Shown here piece by piece: positions 51,454 through 61,604 of a stretch of 64,000 nt of DNA (the first letter of the stretch is position 1; each line of letters begins with the position of its first letter). The notes below the pieces were generated by a model. The model was not told where the DNA came from. It did not search any database and saw nothing but the letters and a program-made list of their open reading frames with translations. This DNA is from Alphaproteobacteria bacterium. GTDB lineage: Bacteria > Planctomycetota > Phycisphaerae > UBA1845. Both the position numbers and the translations under genes were made by a program. The stretch covers positions 1-64,000 of the forward strand of contig JANQQE010000024.1 in NCBI GenBank assembly GCA_028285105.1. The letters run 5' to 3'.

Positions 51454-52077
51454 GAGCGGAACAAAACCACAGGACCCGAGCATGGCACAATTTATCAACA
51501 AGCTGTCTTGCCCAAGGTTTATCGTCTCACACGTTCGATGCAATCTGAAGTCGGACGAGATTGCCTACAAGAAGAAATAACAACGATGGCTAAACGATTT
51601 CTTAGGTATGCCACGCAAGGACAGATACGAGGGATACTGTGAAGTTAGATGACTCTCACGTTTTTTGGAAAGGAACTTGGCATGCACAGGCAGGCTCTTG
51701 GGACGTTGGATAGTTGGAGCATCGTCAATTAAGCCGCTTAATAAAGACTTTGCAAGAGGCGAAGTGTTAGATGTTTCGAGCAAGGCCGCGTTAGTCAACT
51801 ATTACTTCCCAGTGATTGTTGAGTTTGCAATAGACGAAAGTAAGTCAACGTGCGTGGTTGGCAGGATAGGACATGCTGGCGACGTTTTAAGTAGTGTATA
51901 TGAACTTCCTGAAAAGATGGATACTGATCAACTAGGCCAATCAGTTGGGCCATCTCTTAAGCGAAAAATATTCAGGTGGCCGGGATACGAATGCCCCCCT
52001 ATCGGATGGTCGCGATAGTCGCCTCGGCCCCCCTGTGAGTACCACTCAGCGCGAACTAACACTCCGGAGCATAATCG
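51454..52077. other. AT-richer patch between mutS2 and the CNNM gene
   Basis: This 624-bp stretch is visibly lower in GC than its neighbours and has no gene I can name. It includes a 32-codon frame at 51482-51580 (MAQFINKLSCPRF..., AGGA upstream), a short GTG frame at 51639, and a 117-codon frame listed separately. These could be a degraded or recently acquired gene. Confidence 0.45.
51665..52018 (+). CDS. Doubtful hypothetical gene, possibly degraded
   Basis: The frame opens at TTG 51665 with no ribosome site and runs 117 codons. Its middle (ALVNYYFPVIVEFAIDESKS) looks like beta-strand protein sequence, but no family is recognised. The frame before it ends at a TGA (51650-51652), and a neighbouring frame (GTG 51639, KLDDSHVFWKGTWHAQAG) looks equally coding-like, so a frameshifted remnant is plausible. 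Codon usage is AT-richer than in flanking genes. Confidence 0.25.
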   Translation: MERNLACTGRLLGRWIVGASSIKPLNKDFARGEVLDVSSKAALVNYYFPVIVEFAIDESKSTCVVGRIGHAGDVLSSVYELPEKMDTDQLGQSVGPSLKRKIFRWPGYECPPIGWSR

Positions 52078-53115
52078 ATGACGCTTCTTCTAACCCTTGG
52101 TTTTGGCACCATTGCGGTGTCGTTTCTTTGTTCTCTCCTGGAGGCTTGCTTGCTGAGCCTACCGCGCAGTCACGTTGAACTGATGGTGGAGAAAGGGTCG
52201 CGAGCCGGCGAAGCGCTGCGCGACATGAAAAAAAATATCGACCGACCGCTTGCTGCGATCCTGACAATGAACACCGTCGCACATACCGCTGGAGCCATCG
52301 GCGTCGGGGCGCAGGCGGCGGTGGTTTTTGGCAACAAAGCCGTCGGAATCGCCAGCGCGATCATGACCATTCTGGTGCTGGTGGTCAGTGAGATCATCCC
52401 CAAGACGCTGGGGGCTGTGCATGCGAAGGCGCTGTCTGCCTCGGCTGCGATGATGATCCGCGTCATGATTGTAATCTGCCTACCGCTGATCATCGTGCTG
52501 GAATGGATGAACCGGGCCATCGCTTCAAAGCATCGGGAGGAGCGCCTCAGCCGAGCGGAAATACTGGCAACTCTTCGCTTGGGAGAGTCGAGCGGTGCGA
52601 TTCAGGAGCGCGAATACCGCATCGCTTCCAACCTGATCGCCTTGTCGACGATCCAATTGTCCGACGTGCTCACGCCACGAACGGTGGTGTTCTCACTACC
52701 TGAAAACTTGACGGTAGAGGAGGCGATCACACAGCACGACCCCATTCGTTTCGCCCGAATTCCAGTTTTCGCAGCCGATTCGGAGCAGGTCACCGGATAT
52801 GTTCCCCGCTTCGCCATTCGCACCGCCCACCTCAACAACGAAGGTCACAAGCGGCTGAAGGAGATCGCCAAACCCATACCAATTTTTCCGAAAACGACCA
52901 AGGTCGCAGACGCCTTGGAAACGCTGATCGAGAAACGACAGCACATCATTCTCGTCGTGGACGAATTCGGGGGCGTAGCGGGCATCGTAACAATGGAGGA
53001 TCTGCTGGAAACGCTGCTCGGTAAAGAAATCGTAGACGAAACCGACGTCGCCACCGACATGAGAGAACTGGCCCGACAGCGCGCCGCTCGACGCAGACGA
53101 CGCAAGAAAAAGTGA
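52078..53115 (+). CDS. CNNM/CBS-domain membrane protein
   Basis: The 345-aa protein has an N-terminal CNNM (DUF21) module of four transmembrane helices (LLTLGFGTIAVSFLCSLLEA, then VVSEIIPKTLGA and IRVMIVICLPLIIVLEWMN). An acidic-helix bundle leads into a CBS pair (SDVLTPRTVVFSLPENLTVE and HIILVVDEFGGVAGIVTMED), ending in a Lys/Arg tail. Relatives are implicated in Mg/Co transport or homeostasis. The C-terminal CorC/HlyC domain found in many homologs is absent. It is a single gene, followed by the inverted-repeat element. Confidence 0.88.
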   Translation: MTLLLTLGFGTIAVSFLCSLLEACLLSLPRSHVELMVEKGSRAGEALRDMKKNIDRPLAAILTMNTVAHTAGAIGVGAQAAVVFGNKAVGIASAIMTILVLVVSEIIPKTLGAVHAKALSASAAMMIRVMIVICLPLIIVLEWMNRAIASKHREERLSRAEILATLRLGESSGAIQEREYRIASNLIALSTIQLSDVLTPRTVVFSLPENLTVEEAITQHDPIRFARIPVFAADSEQVTGYVPRFAIRTAHLNNEGHKRLKEIAKPIPIFPKTTKVADALETLIEKRQHIILVVDEFGGVAGIVTMEDLLETLLGKEIVDETDVATDMRELARQRAARRRRRKKK

Positions 53116-53148
53116 ATCAAGAGATGCGGACGAGCATGAAGTTAGACA

Positions 53149-53362
53149 TGTAGGGTCCGCTGTGCGGACCGCCGTATGCTTAAACGCAAAGACCAATCAG
53201 TCCGAATGGCACATCGCTACAGGTCTTTTCTACGGTACAGTTTCTCAAACGACTCATGTACCCAGATCATTGTTCTCCATGACAACGCGTTTACTTGGTT
53301 GCAATTCTTAATGCTCTTAACGGCAAATGATAGAATACTCGGACCGCACAGCGGACCCTACA
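53149..53362. repeat. 214-bp inverted-repeat element (REPIN/MITE-like)
   Basis: Two 23-bp copies face each other at 53149-53171 and 53340-53362 with one mismatch. Each contains the palindrome GGTCCGCTGTGCGGACC (or its complement) and ends in TGTAGG/CCTACA. The enclosed 168 bp are clearly AT-richer and hold no gene. The right copy begins one base past the hsp20 stop. Each palindrome could also act as a bidirectional terminator between the convergent CNNM and hsp20 genes. Confidence 0.85.
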
Positions 53363-53363
53363 T

Positions 53364-53825
53364 TCAATCATCCAACACCTGAATCGTTACGCTTTCGCGT
53401 TTGGCCGGTTCTTTCTTTGGCAGGTGTACCGTCAGCAGGCCGGCTCGGCAGGTGGCTGTTATTGCTGATACTGTGATGGGTTCGGGTAGCTCGATTCGTC
53501 TTGCGAAACTGCCGAAGCGGCGTTCGGCTTTTAGGTATTCGCGGCCGCCTTCTTCGTCGAAGTCGGCTGCCTTCTGCCCTCGGATGACGAGTTCGCCGTC
53601 TTCGTGGGTGACTTCGATGTCTTCGACCTTCAACCCCGGCACCTCAGCCGTCAGGACGTAGCCGGTGGCTTCCCCGTAGACGTCGATCGCCGGGGCCCAA
53701 TTCTGACCGTCGAGCGGTGCGGTTGAAATGCCGGTGTGCCACATGCGACCGAGCATCTGGGTGAGTTCGTCCTGAAGACTGGCCAGGCTACGCGGAAGGG
53801 CTCGAGTGATCGGTGACAGGCTCAT
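53364..53825 (-). CDS. Small heat shock protein (Hsp20/alpha-crystallin)
   Basis: ATG 53825 follows AAAGGA by about 9 nt and gives 153 aa. The N-terminal arm (ITRALPRSLASLQDELTQML) precedes the alpha-crystallin domain (about 45-140: PAIDVYGEATGYVLTAEVPG, VEDIEVTHEDGELVIRG, ERRFGSFARRIELPEPI, GLLTVHLPK). A short C-terminal tail VTIQVLDD carries an I-x-V-type motif. It is an ATP-independent holdase. No CIRCE or ROSE-like element was seen upstream. Confidence 0.94.
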   Translation of the reverse strand: MSLSPITRALPRSLASLQDELTQMLGRMWHTGISTAPLDGQNWAPAIDVYGEATGYVLTAEVPGLKVEDIEVTHEDGELVIRGQKAADFDEEGGREYLKAERRFGSFARRIELPEPITVSAITATCRAGLLTVHLPKKEPAKRESVTIQVLDD

Positions 53826-54148
53826 GACGCATTTCCTTTGCAAAAGAGGCAGGTTCCGCCGCGAATTATACCACCGCAAGCCGCGAATTCGACCGGGCAA
53901 GCGTCGGGCTGTCCGAATACCAATCAGTTTGACGACAAATCTTTTCAGAAACCAGCGTGAGGCGCGCAATGAAGCGGTGGAAGGCAATGGCAGCATCGAT
54001 GTCGGGCCAGTGCCCAAATGCGCGATGTGGCGTAATGGGCCCAGAATGGATAAATTTCACGGATCGATTTCGGCTTCCCAAAATGCATGCGGATGGCAGT
54101 TTTTGGGGAAACATGCTTTTAGGTTTAGAACTGATGGAGACTCATTCG

Positions 54149-55402
54149 ATGCATACAGGCGTTTCACTTAAGAACGTTGGAATCAAGAAGGTGGCACTCA
54201 TGTTGGCGGCGATGGTGGCTGGCTGTACGAGCGTCCCGAACTTGTCGAGCAACTGCCCGTCGAATTCGGAAACCTTCGCCAAACTCACCGATGCGGCGTA
54301 TGCAGTCGTCTTCAGTGTCCGCGTCGGTCCAGGCGAAAACGATGTCCAATTCTTGACACTGGGGACCGCGTTTGCGATTGGTGATCGATTGCTGGCCACC
54401 AATGCACACGTGACGGAATTTTTCAACGAGGTCGGCGGCTTGCAAATCGAAGAAGTGGTCGCAGTTCAGTCGGGAACGGGCGAAGTGGTTACGTTGCTTC
54501 GGGCGCTGACGCACCCGGATTACACGGGCAATCCCGTCGCTTCGCCGGACATCGGACTGTTCACCACGCAGGAGTTGCTACCGAGTACGTTGTCCATTGC
54601 CAGCGATGCCGAACTCGCCGATTTGGATTTGGGCGACGAACTGCTGCTTTCAGGCTTCCCGGGCGACGTGCAGGAACTCTTTGAAATCACCCCAGGCGAG
54701 ACGGTTCCGCAGGCAACATCGTTGAATGGTCAGATTTCGGCGTTTCGCAATCACGATACGCAGCAGGTGGTGGAAACCGACAACATCGACGTGATTCAAC
54801 ATCAGATCCCAACCACACCGGGAACGAGCGGATCGGCGCTGGTTCGTTGCGGCAAGGTGGCGGCAGTCCACAACGCCGGAACGGTCACGATCATTGTCAC
54901 GGTCGATGCGCAAGGCAACCTAACGCAAGACCGAACAGCCGCCGCGAACAACAACTTCGGCGTCCACGCAAAATACCTGAGCGAAATGATTGGACTGTTT
55001 GAAGACAACTCCATTCAAGGATTCGAGCTTCCGCCAACTTCCAATGGTGGCAACGACGGCGGAAACAATGGCGGTGGTGGTCAACAAGGCACCGCGTTCT
55101 CGGGAACTTACACCGGTGGCATCACCGATCCAGCCGCCCAGCACACGTTCACCTTTACGGTAGCGGACGATGGATCATTCTCGGGAACCAGCACTTGGAA
55201 CACTGGAACGTTCACGTTAACGGGCGGGTTAAACGTCGCGGGCGACATCACCTTCAACGACAATGCCGATGTCGTCATTCCAGGATTCGCTCAAGGGTCG
55301 TATGTCGGCACCGTCAATGCACAAACCGGACAAGCCAGCGGTCAATACTTCGATTCGAGATCGCCCAATCCGATTGCGAACTGGACGGCTACTCGCCAGT
55401 AG
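54149..55402 (+). CDS. Lipoprotein trypsin-like serine protease
   Basis: ATG 54149 follows GGAGA by about 9 nt. The N-terminus is a lipoprotein signal with lipobox MVAGC (Cys about 27). The protease domain has the triad His in LLATNAHVTE (about 84), Asp in ASPDIGLFTT (about 136) and Ser in PGTSGSALV (about 227). A Gly/Asn linker (near 300) leads to an 85-residue beta-rich C-terminal domain (GTAFSGTYTGGI, FTFTVADDGSFSGTSTW), perhaps a binding module. The 417-aa product should be tethered to a membrane and face outward. A terminator follows. Confidence 0.82.
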   Translation: MHTGVSLKNVGIKKVALMLAAMVAGCTSVPNLSSNCPSNSETFAKLTDAAYAVVFSVRVGPGENDVQFLTLGTAFAIGDRLLATNAHVTEFFNEVGGLQIEEVVAVQSGTGEVVTLLRALTHPDYTGNPVASPDIGLFTTQELLPSTLSIASDAELADLDLGDELLLSGFPGDVQELFEITPGETVPQATSLNGQISAFRNHDTQQVVETDNIDVIQHQIPTTPGTSGSALVRCGKVAAVHNAGTVTIIVTVDAQGNLTQDRTAAANNNFGVHAKYLSEMIGLFEDNSIQGFELPPTSNGGNDGGNNGGGGQQGTAFSGTYTGGITDPAAQHTFTFTVADDGSFSGTSTWNTGTFTLTGGLNVAGDITFNDNADVVIPGFAQGSYVGTVNAQTGQASGQYFDSRSPNPIANWTATRQ

Positions 55403-55432
55403 TCGATGCAATCGCGCAAACATGAACAAGAG

Positions 55433-55474
55433 AGCGGGCTCCCTGACTTTTTGGTCTGGGGGCCCGCTTTTTTT
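55433..55474 (+). terminator. Rho-independent terminator after the lipoprotein protease gene
   Basis: AGCGGGC (55433-55439) pairs with GCCCGCT (55462-55468), with extra CCC/GGG pairs inside, followed by a run of seven Ts. Confidence 0.85.
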
Positions 55475-55548
55475 GATTAATTTTTTTGAGTCAGTCCCCC
55501 ACCCTTAAAATAGGTGGGCCACCAGTTCATGCGCCGCACATCCGATTG

Positions 55549-57054
55549 TCAATTCGTTGAACGCAGCTTGGCTTTGAGTGTGTGCGGGCAATTCTTGTTC
55601 CAGCATCCGCGGGGTTCGGGTTTCGGACCGAGGATCATTGGGTGAACGCTTCGCACCGACGGCGTTGACGGCGCGCATTCGTTGGATTGGGTGGCCATTG
55701 GAATTCCTACATCGTCGAGGATCGCTGTATCGATATCCGAGATCGAATTGCGCACGCCAAAGTCGATGATCGGATTCATCAGCGTTGCGAGGTTCAGGTG
55801 CGCGGGGTCGGCGAGCGGTACGTTTGAACCGTTGACAGCCACCGCTTCCGCACCCACGAAAAACATCGAGCCATCGATCACGTTGATCTGATCGTCAAAC
55901 GTCGAACCGAATTCACCGATTTCGCCGGTGTCGGCATCGCGCAGCCCGTTGTACGCAAAGGCATGCCCCATTTCGTGGGCGAGGATCGAATACGCATCCA
56001 AAAAGCAGGTGAATTGCCCACCGACAAACTCGCAGTCCGGTATTGGCTCGGTGCGGGCGGCTGGGTCCGGATCGAACCAGTAATGATTGACCATCGTGTC
56101 GATGTCGAGGTTCACCTGTGCATCGGGCGTGTCTCCGTTGGGATCGATGCCGGTGCGAATCTCGGCTGCAACGCCCTGCTCGAAGACGAGAAAGTCACCA
56201 TTGTCGCGAACGAACACCGACGTCATGCTCGCGGCAGTTGCGGCTGCGACCTCGTGGTTAATAAACGACAACTGGATTTCGATACTCACCGGACTGGGTG
56301 CCGACAAGAGTGCAGCCCAGTCGTTGGATGCCTGCAAGAGGTTTCGCTCGATGTCTTCGTAGTACTCCGTGAACTCTGCATCCGGATCGTTGAAATCGAC
56401 GACGAATGTAATCGATGCCCCGCCTTCTATTAAATTCGTATCGCCAAATCCGCAACCGCAGTCACCCGGCGAAGTCTTGAGCTCGTCGCTTGGGCAACCG
56501 TCATTGCAATCGGGCGTACCGTCTTCATCTGAATCTGCATCGCTTTCACCGCAACCGCACACGCCAGGACTGGTTTTGCCCGCATCGTCAGGGCAGCCGT
56601 CCACACAGTCAGCCGTACCATCTTCATCCGAATCGGTGTCGGCTGCCGTGCATCCGCAATCGCCAGCTTCGGTCTTGTCTGCATTGTTCGGACACTCATC
56701 GACACAGTCCGGCGTACCATCCTCGTCGGTGTCGTCCTCAGCTTCGGAGCATCCACAATCCCCGGCTTCGGTTTTCAATTCGTTATTCGGGCATTCGTCG
56801 TTGCAGTCGGCAACGCCGTCCTGATCTGAGTCAGCGTCGGACTCACCGCATCCGCACTGTCCGGGCTCGGTTTTGTCGGCGTCGTCCGGGCATCCGTCCT
56901 GCTCGTCGGCGATACCATCATTGTCTGCATCGTCGAGCAGGGTCGAGAATAAAATGTTTGGATCGTTACCGTTCGCACCAGTGCCGTTGCAGGCGGCGAA
57001 CAGCACCAGTGTCAAAACGAACGGCACGACCAAAGCGAACTTAAATCTGAACAT
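55549..57054 (-). CDS. Lipoprotein zinc metalloprotease with thrombospondin type-3 repeats
   Basis: ATG 57054 follows GGAG. The signal ends in lipobox LFAAC (about residue 22). Residues about 40-205 are five calcium-binding TSP3-like repeats of the form D-x-D-x-D-G-x-x-D-C-x-D-x-CP followed by KT-x-x-G-x-CGC. The catalytic domain (about 210-480) contains HEMGHAFAYNG near 358, a zincin HExxH helix followed by Gly. The product is 501 aa. The repeats should form a stiff Ca-dependent stalk holding the protease away from the surface. The enzyme family is metzincin-like but I cannot name it. Confidence 0.8.
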   Translation of the reverse strand: MFRFKFALVVPFVLTLVLFAACNGTGANGNDPNILFSTLLDDADNDGIADEQDGCPDDADKTEPGQCGCGESDADSDQDGVADCNDECPNNELKTEAGDCGCSEAEDDTDEDGTPDCVDECPNNADKTEAGDCGCTAADTDSDEDGTADCVDGCPDDAGKTSPGVCGCGESDADSDEDGTPDCNDGCPSDELKTSPGDCGCGFGDTNLIEGGASITFVVDFNDPDAEFTEYYEDIERNLLQASNDWAALLSAPSPVSIEIQLSFINHEVAAATAASMTSVFVRDNGDFLVFEQGVAAEIRTGIDPNGDTPDAQVNLDIDTMVNHYWFDPDPAARTEPIPDCEFVGGQFTCFLDAYSILAHEMGHAFAYNGLRDADTGEIGEFGSTFDDQINVIDGSMFFVGAEAVAVNGSNVPLADPAHLNLATLMNPIIDFGVRNSISDIDTAILDDVGIPMATQSNECAPSTPSVRSVHPMILGPKPEPRGCWNKNCPHTLKAKLRSTN

Positions 57055-57326
57055 AGCCGACTCCACGTAGTCATTTAGGACTGCAAACGATGTGTAATCA
57101 TCGCCGAACCAAGGTAATTCTGGCTGAAACGTTCCCCTGGCGTCATCGCGGTGAAGTCTACGATTGGGTGACGGAATTCAATTGGAGGTCAAGTGAGAGC
57201 GAGCGCGTTCCATTTGGTCAGCGTCCGATAGCATGAAGGAATGTGACGACCCCGTGCCTGCGACGGAATGGCAATCGTTACCGGCATGGACGAACAGGTC
57301 GCCGAAGACGTCAACTGCAAGCAAAC

Positions 57327-57357
57327 AAAAAACCCGGCGGGTCAACGACCTGCCGGG
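57327..57357 (-). terminator. Terminator of the haloperoxidase-like gene
   Basis: On the minus strand CCCGGCAGGT (57348-57357) pairs with ACCCGCCGGG (57333-57342) around GTTG with one mismatch, followed by TTTTTTG. Confidence 0.75.
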
Positions 57358-57393
57358 CAATCGTGTTTACCTTGAAAATTGGGCGACGTTGAA

Positions 57394-59400
57394 CTAGTCT
57401 GTTGCCTGCATTAATGCGGCATAGTCTTCAAGGTCAACATCATCGTCGCCATCTTTGTCCGCTCGTCTGCACGGAACCGAAGCAATCGAATCGGGCCCCG
57501 TGAAACAATCGTTGAAGTAGCGATATGCGGTTCCGTCAAAATAATCGGCGGCCAACTCGAAACTGTCCGCACCCATCTCCGAGCCCATCAGACGCCCGGG
57601 AATATCGTCGGCGGTCGGATGGATACCGCCATAGATGCGCGAGAGGCTTGTCTCGTCGGAAGCATCATAGTAAGTGGCCCATTGAAGGGTGATATCCTGA
57701 CTGGGGCCCTCTTCAAAGACCAGGAATTCATTCTGCTGACAGAAGAACTCGCCCATTCCTCCCGGAAAAAACTCCGAACCGGTGATGCGGGTCATCATTT
57801 CGGCGGCGGCCCGGCTGAACGTGCTATGACCAGAAACGTATCCCGGGAACGGCGGGCTGACGAAACTCGGTCGCTGGTAGGGCCACCAATTCTCGGCAAG
57901 AATCCAACCCACGCCGGCTATATCGGTCAGTGGGTCTGCAATAAAATCGGGACCGCGCCAAGCATTCAATGCGATCTTGCCTTCGTTTCCGGCAAGATGT
58001 TCGTGACGTTCGCCAACCGTGGTTGTGTCTTGCGTCACCAGTTCGATCACGCCGGCATCCAGATTGATTCCCTGCGGATGAAACGAAGCTGCAAGAGAAT
58101 CGGTACACTGTCCCTGATCGGCCATGTAACGGATTGCTGAAACGGGACGAACATAGTCGTACCAGCCCTTCACACCCCATGCCGAAACCGCAACATCATG
58201 CACAGTCGACGAAAGGGCCAGAAAAAGTTTAACGTCCCATTCAAGGTCACCAAGAATCGGCCCTTCGCCCTCAAATCGCTTTTCAAACTGCGGATGGTCG
58301 GAAACGTAATTCGCGATGGTAAACCAGTGACCGGGCGGCGTTTCCGAATCGGGCCCATCTGCCCAGAATTCAGCCAGGACGCGATAGTAATCGCCAGCGG
58401 GAACAATCTGTGGCGTGTATGGCAAGCCAGTTGCCGGATTCAATAAATGACCGGTTCCATCGTTGGTTCCCAAAGTGCTGTTTCCGCGAGATGCGGGGGA
58501 AATATCGATCATGGAACCGTCGGTCGGATCCAACAGTCCCGACCATTCAGCGACCTGCTCGAACCCTGATTTGTACAAGTCTTCGGTGGCGGTTCCGATC
58601 AACGGCGGCGGGCCCGGATCGTGATAGACCCAGTAATCAAACCCATCGCGCTGGTAGATCGTGAGGTCATCAGCTTTCAATGCGAACGCGGTAACTTGTC
58701 CCCATTCGGGACTGAGCGCTTCAGGGTAACCGAATGGAATCGGGTTACCACTTTGATCAATGAAGAACTGAAGTGCCAACGGTTGCCACCGATTCGGATC
58801 TGTGATGTCCGGATTCCCAGGGAGCGGCGGAACCAATGGGGCATTTACTGGAACATAATGCAGGTTGGCGTAATCACCTACTTCGTTTGAATTGTCGTTC
58901 TCGCCTAAGATTTGGACGTTTCGCGCGATACGCTTCCCAACGGCCTCTGGCGCGTTTATGCCGTTTGACGTAATGTTTATATTGGGATCATATCCCAGAT
59001 CGTTCATTAGCGCGTCGAACGACGCAAGGCTGTCAATCGCGCCGGGCGAATTCGCAAATCGCCAGGTTAAAAGGTCGTACATCGCATAACTGATTGCGGC
59101 TTCACGTGCGCTCTGAACATCCACTGCAGTGTGATATTCGTTGGTCAGGTAGGGGAACGCCTCGTCACTGTACACAGCCCATGCGTCGTACATTGCGATG
59201 GACGTGTGCCAGAGATTTCGCGCATGTACCGTGGGACGGGCGAAGTCCCGGCGGATCGCGTCGAGCAATGCCTCATTCCATCGTCTGGCCACCGATTCTG
59301 TTGCTTGCGTTCTGGGCACGCCTAGCGTTGAAACGCAGGCAAATGCCATCAAGAGCATGATGGTGCCACGACCGACCATTCCCCTTCGATTGAAATGCAT
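57394..59400 (-). CDS. Exported vanadium-dependent haloperoxidase/PAP2-type enzyme with dockerin-like tail
   Basis: ATG 59400 (GTG 59403 also possible) follows GAGGAGG. The 668-aa protein has a signal peptide (TIMLLMAFACVSTLG) and the full vanadate/phosphate-binding signature: KX6RP in VKGWYDYVRP (about 413), SGHS in PGYVSGHSTF (about 523) and SRX5HX3D in SRIYGGIHPTADD (about 585). Such enzymes oxidise halides with peroxide or act as acid phosphatases, and sequence alone does not decide. The last 25 residues (ADKDGDDDVDLEDYAALMQ) are a single EF-hand-like dockerin half. It is monocistronic with its own terminator. Confidence 0.88.
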   Translation of the reverse strand: MHFNRRGMVGRGTIMLLMAFACVSTLGVPRTQATESVARRWNEALLDAIRRDFARPTVHARNLWHTSIAMYDAWAVYSDEAFPYLTNEYHTAVDVQSAREAAISYAMYDLLTWRFANSPGAIDSLASFDALMNDLGYDPNINITSNGINAPEAVGKRIARNVQILGENDNSNEVGDYANLHYVPVNAPLVPPLPGNPDITDPNRWQPLALQFFIDQSGNPIPFGYPEALSPEWGQVTAFALKADDLTIYQRDGFDYWVYHDPGPPPLIGTATEDLYKSGFEQVAEWSGLLDPTDGSMIDISPASRGNSTLGTNDGTGHLLNPATGLPYTPQIVPAGDYYRVLAEFWADGPDSETPPGHWFTIANYVSDHPQFEKRFEGEGPILGDLEWDVKLFLALSSTVHDVAVSAWGVKGWYDYVRPVSAIRYMADQGQCTDSLAASFHPQGINLDAGVIELVTQDTTTVGERHEHLAGNEGKIALNAWRGPDFIADPLTDIAGVGWILAENWWPYQRPSFVSPPFPGYVSGHSTFSRAAAEMMTRITGSEFFPGGMGEFFCQQNEFLVFEEGPSQDITLQWATYYDASDETSLSRIYGGIHPTADDIPGRLMGSEMGADSFELAADYFDGTAYRYFNDCFTGPDSIASVPCRRADKDGDDDVDLEDYAALMQATD

Positions 59401-59897
59401 CACGTTCGTCCTCCTCTTGGACTTTCCCCTTCAGTCAAGCGTGCAACGCCAAAAAGCAAGTTGCCCTCGTTGACCAGCTACTTTGCATATTATTTTGCGA
59501 TTGCCTTGGTTGCCCCGAGTTTGATCGCCGTTCCCCAGCCTGCATTTTCAAACCCCATATAGTATAGACGTCTGTCCACCCCCGATACAAGCCACCAAAG
59601 GCCAAGTTGCGGGCGAACTTCAACCTTGACGGATGCAATTTGATACCGCGTTCTCAAAAAACCGGCATGAATCGAGTCATTTTGGCCGAACGTTGGTGGG
59701 TACCCGGTTTTGAATCTGGACGTTCGGTCCCCGATGGATATGGGACGATCCCAGCGATTTGCAAGCACCGGTATCCTTTCTGCTCTGAGCCATTTGGGCC
59801 TCTGATTGAGTCGCATTGTGGGCAATGTGCAACCTAGTTATCATTCGCCCTTTCAACGAAACCGAGAGCCGCTTTCGCGGCCGTAATCGAGCGAGTA
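59401..59897. other. Divergent intergenic region between the haloperoxidase gene and glnS
   Basis: About 500 bp with no clear gene. A minus-strand frame (59825-59490) ends in protein-like sequence (LWWLVSGVDRRLYYMGFENA) but lacks a ribosome site and family. It may be a relic. No strong promoter or repeat was seen. Confidence 0.35.
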
Positions 59898-61604
59898 ATG
59901 ACCGAAACCGCAGAAAAACCAGCTCTGAATTTCATCGAGCAGATCATTGAAAACGACCTTGCGTCTGGCAAATGGGACGGGCGGGTGCAGACTCGGTTTC
60001 CCCCGGAGCCCAATGGATACCTGCACATCGGTCATGCGAAATCGATTTGCCTGAATTTCGGACTGGCTGAGAAGTACGACGGTTCGTTCAACCTTCGCTT
60101 CGACGACACCAACCCGATCAAGGAAGAGGACGAGTACGTCGAGGCGATTGAGAACGATATTCGTTGGCTTGGATACGACCTTGATGGCAAGGTGCTGTTC
60201 GCGTCGGACTACTTCGATCAGTTCTACGAGCATGCGGTCACGCTGATTAAGAACGGCCTTGCATTTGTGTGCGACTTGACTTCTGAGGAAACGCGCGAGT
60301 ATCGCGGTACTTTGACGTCACCCGGTAAGAATAGCCCCTTTCGCAACCGCAGCATCGATGAGAATCTGGAACTGTTCAAAAGGATGCGGGCAGGCGAATT
60401 TCCCGACGGGTCGAAAACGCTCCGCGCCAAGATCGACAACACCAGTCCGAATTTGAACATGCGTGACCCGGTGATGTACCGCATCTTGCAAGCCAGCCAT
60501 CATCGCACCGGCGACAAGTGGTGCATTTATCCCATGTACGATTGGGCGCATGGGCTCGAAGACTCCATCGAGAAGGTCACGCACTCCATCTGTACCCTGG
60601 AATTTGAGAACCACCGGCCGCTTTACGATTGGTTTCTCGAAAAACTTGGCGTCTTCCATTCGCAGCAGATCGAGTTTGCACGTTTAAACCTTGGCTACAC
60701 GGTGATGAGCAAACGGAAACTGCTGGAACTGGTGCGCGACAAACACGTCCACGGTTGGGACGATCCACGCATGCCGACACTGCGCGGTTACAAACGTCGT
60801 GGCTATACGCCTGAATCGATTCGCACGTTTTGCGAACGCATCGGTGTAGCCAAGATGAATAGCCGCATTGACATTGCCGTATTAGAGAATTGTATCCGCG
60901 AAGATTTGAACAAGCGTGCACCACGAGTCATGTGCGTTCTCGATCCCTTGAAAGTGGTGATTGAGAATTTCCCTGAAGGGCAAACGGAAGAACTCGATGC
61001 GGTCAACAACCCGGAAGACGCATCGGCAGGTAGCCGCAAGATTCCGTTTTCACGCGAGTTGTATATTGAGAAGAGCGACTTTCTCGAAGACGCACCGAGG
61101 AAGTTTTTCCGCCTTGCGCCAGGACGTGAAGTGCGGTTGCGCTATGCGTACTTCGTGACCTGTACGGACATGATCAAGAACGATGCCGGCGAAGTTGTCG
61201 AGCTGCGTTGCAAATACGATCCGGCGACGCGCGGCGGCGATTCACCCGATGGGCGCAAGGTGAAGGGTACGATTCATTGGGTGTCGGCTGAGCACGCGGC
61301 AAACGCCGAAGTCAGACTCTATGACAGACTGTTCTCGGAAGAGAATCCAGACAAAGTGCCAGAAGGTAAGACATGGCTTGATGCGTTGAGCAAGACGTCA
61401 CTGACGACATTGCCTTCCTGCAAACTTGAACCGTCGTGGAAAATTGCCGCCAACGCGAGCAACTTTGCAGATGGCATCCAGCGCGTCCAGTTTGAACGCA
61501 CCGGGTACTTCTGTGTGGACGCCGATGCAACCGACGCCCAGCCCGTTTTCAACCGAACAGTGACACTCCGTGACACTTGGGCGAGGGTTCAAAAGAAGTC
61601 GTAG
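59898..61604 (+). CDS. glnS: Glutaminyl-tRNA synthetase
   Basis: GlnRS charges tRNA-Gln directly. The 568-aa class I synthetase has HIGH-type [18 protein letters not shown] (about 33-51), [12 protein letters not shown], the KMSKS-type loop [15 protein letters not shown] (about 268), and two C-terminal anticodon-binding beta-barrels (ESTR-type region through [13 protein letters not shown]). Length and motifs match bacterial GlnRS rather than a GluRS. It stands alone and is divergent from the haloperoxidase gene. Confidence 0.96.
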   Translation: MTETAEKPALNFIEQIIENDLASGKWDGRVQTRFPPEPNGYLHIGHAKSICLNFGLAEKYDGSFNLRFDDTNPIKEEDEYVEAIENDIRWLGYDLDGKVLFASDYFDQFYEHAVTLIKNGLAFVCDLTSEETREYRGTLTSPGKNSPFRNRSIDENLELFKRMRAGEFPDGSKTLRAKIDNTSPNLNMRDPVMYRILQASHHRTGDKWCIYPMYDWAHGLEDSIEKVTHSICTLEFENHRPLYDWFLEKLGVFHSQQIEFARLNLGYTVMSKRKLLELVRDKHVHGWDDPRMPTLRGYKRRGYTPESIRTFCERIGVAKMNSRIDIAVLENCIREDLNKRAPRVMCVLDPLKVVIENFPEGQTEELDAVNNPEDASAGSRKIPFSRELYIEKSDFLEDAPRKFFRLAPGREVRLRYAYFVTCTDMIKNDAGEVVELRCKYDPATRGGDSPDGRKVKGTIHWVSAEHAANAEVRLYDRLFSEENPDKVPEGKTWLDALSKTSLTTLPSCKLEPSWKIAANASNFADGIQRVQFERTGYFCVDADATDAQPVFNRTVTLRDTWARVQKKS

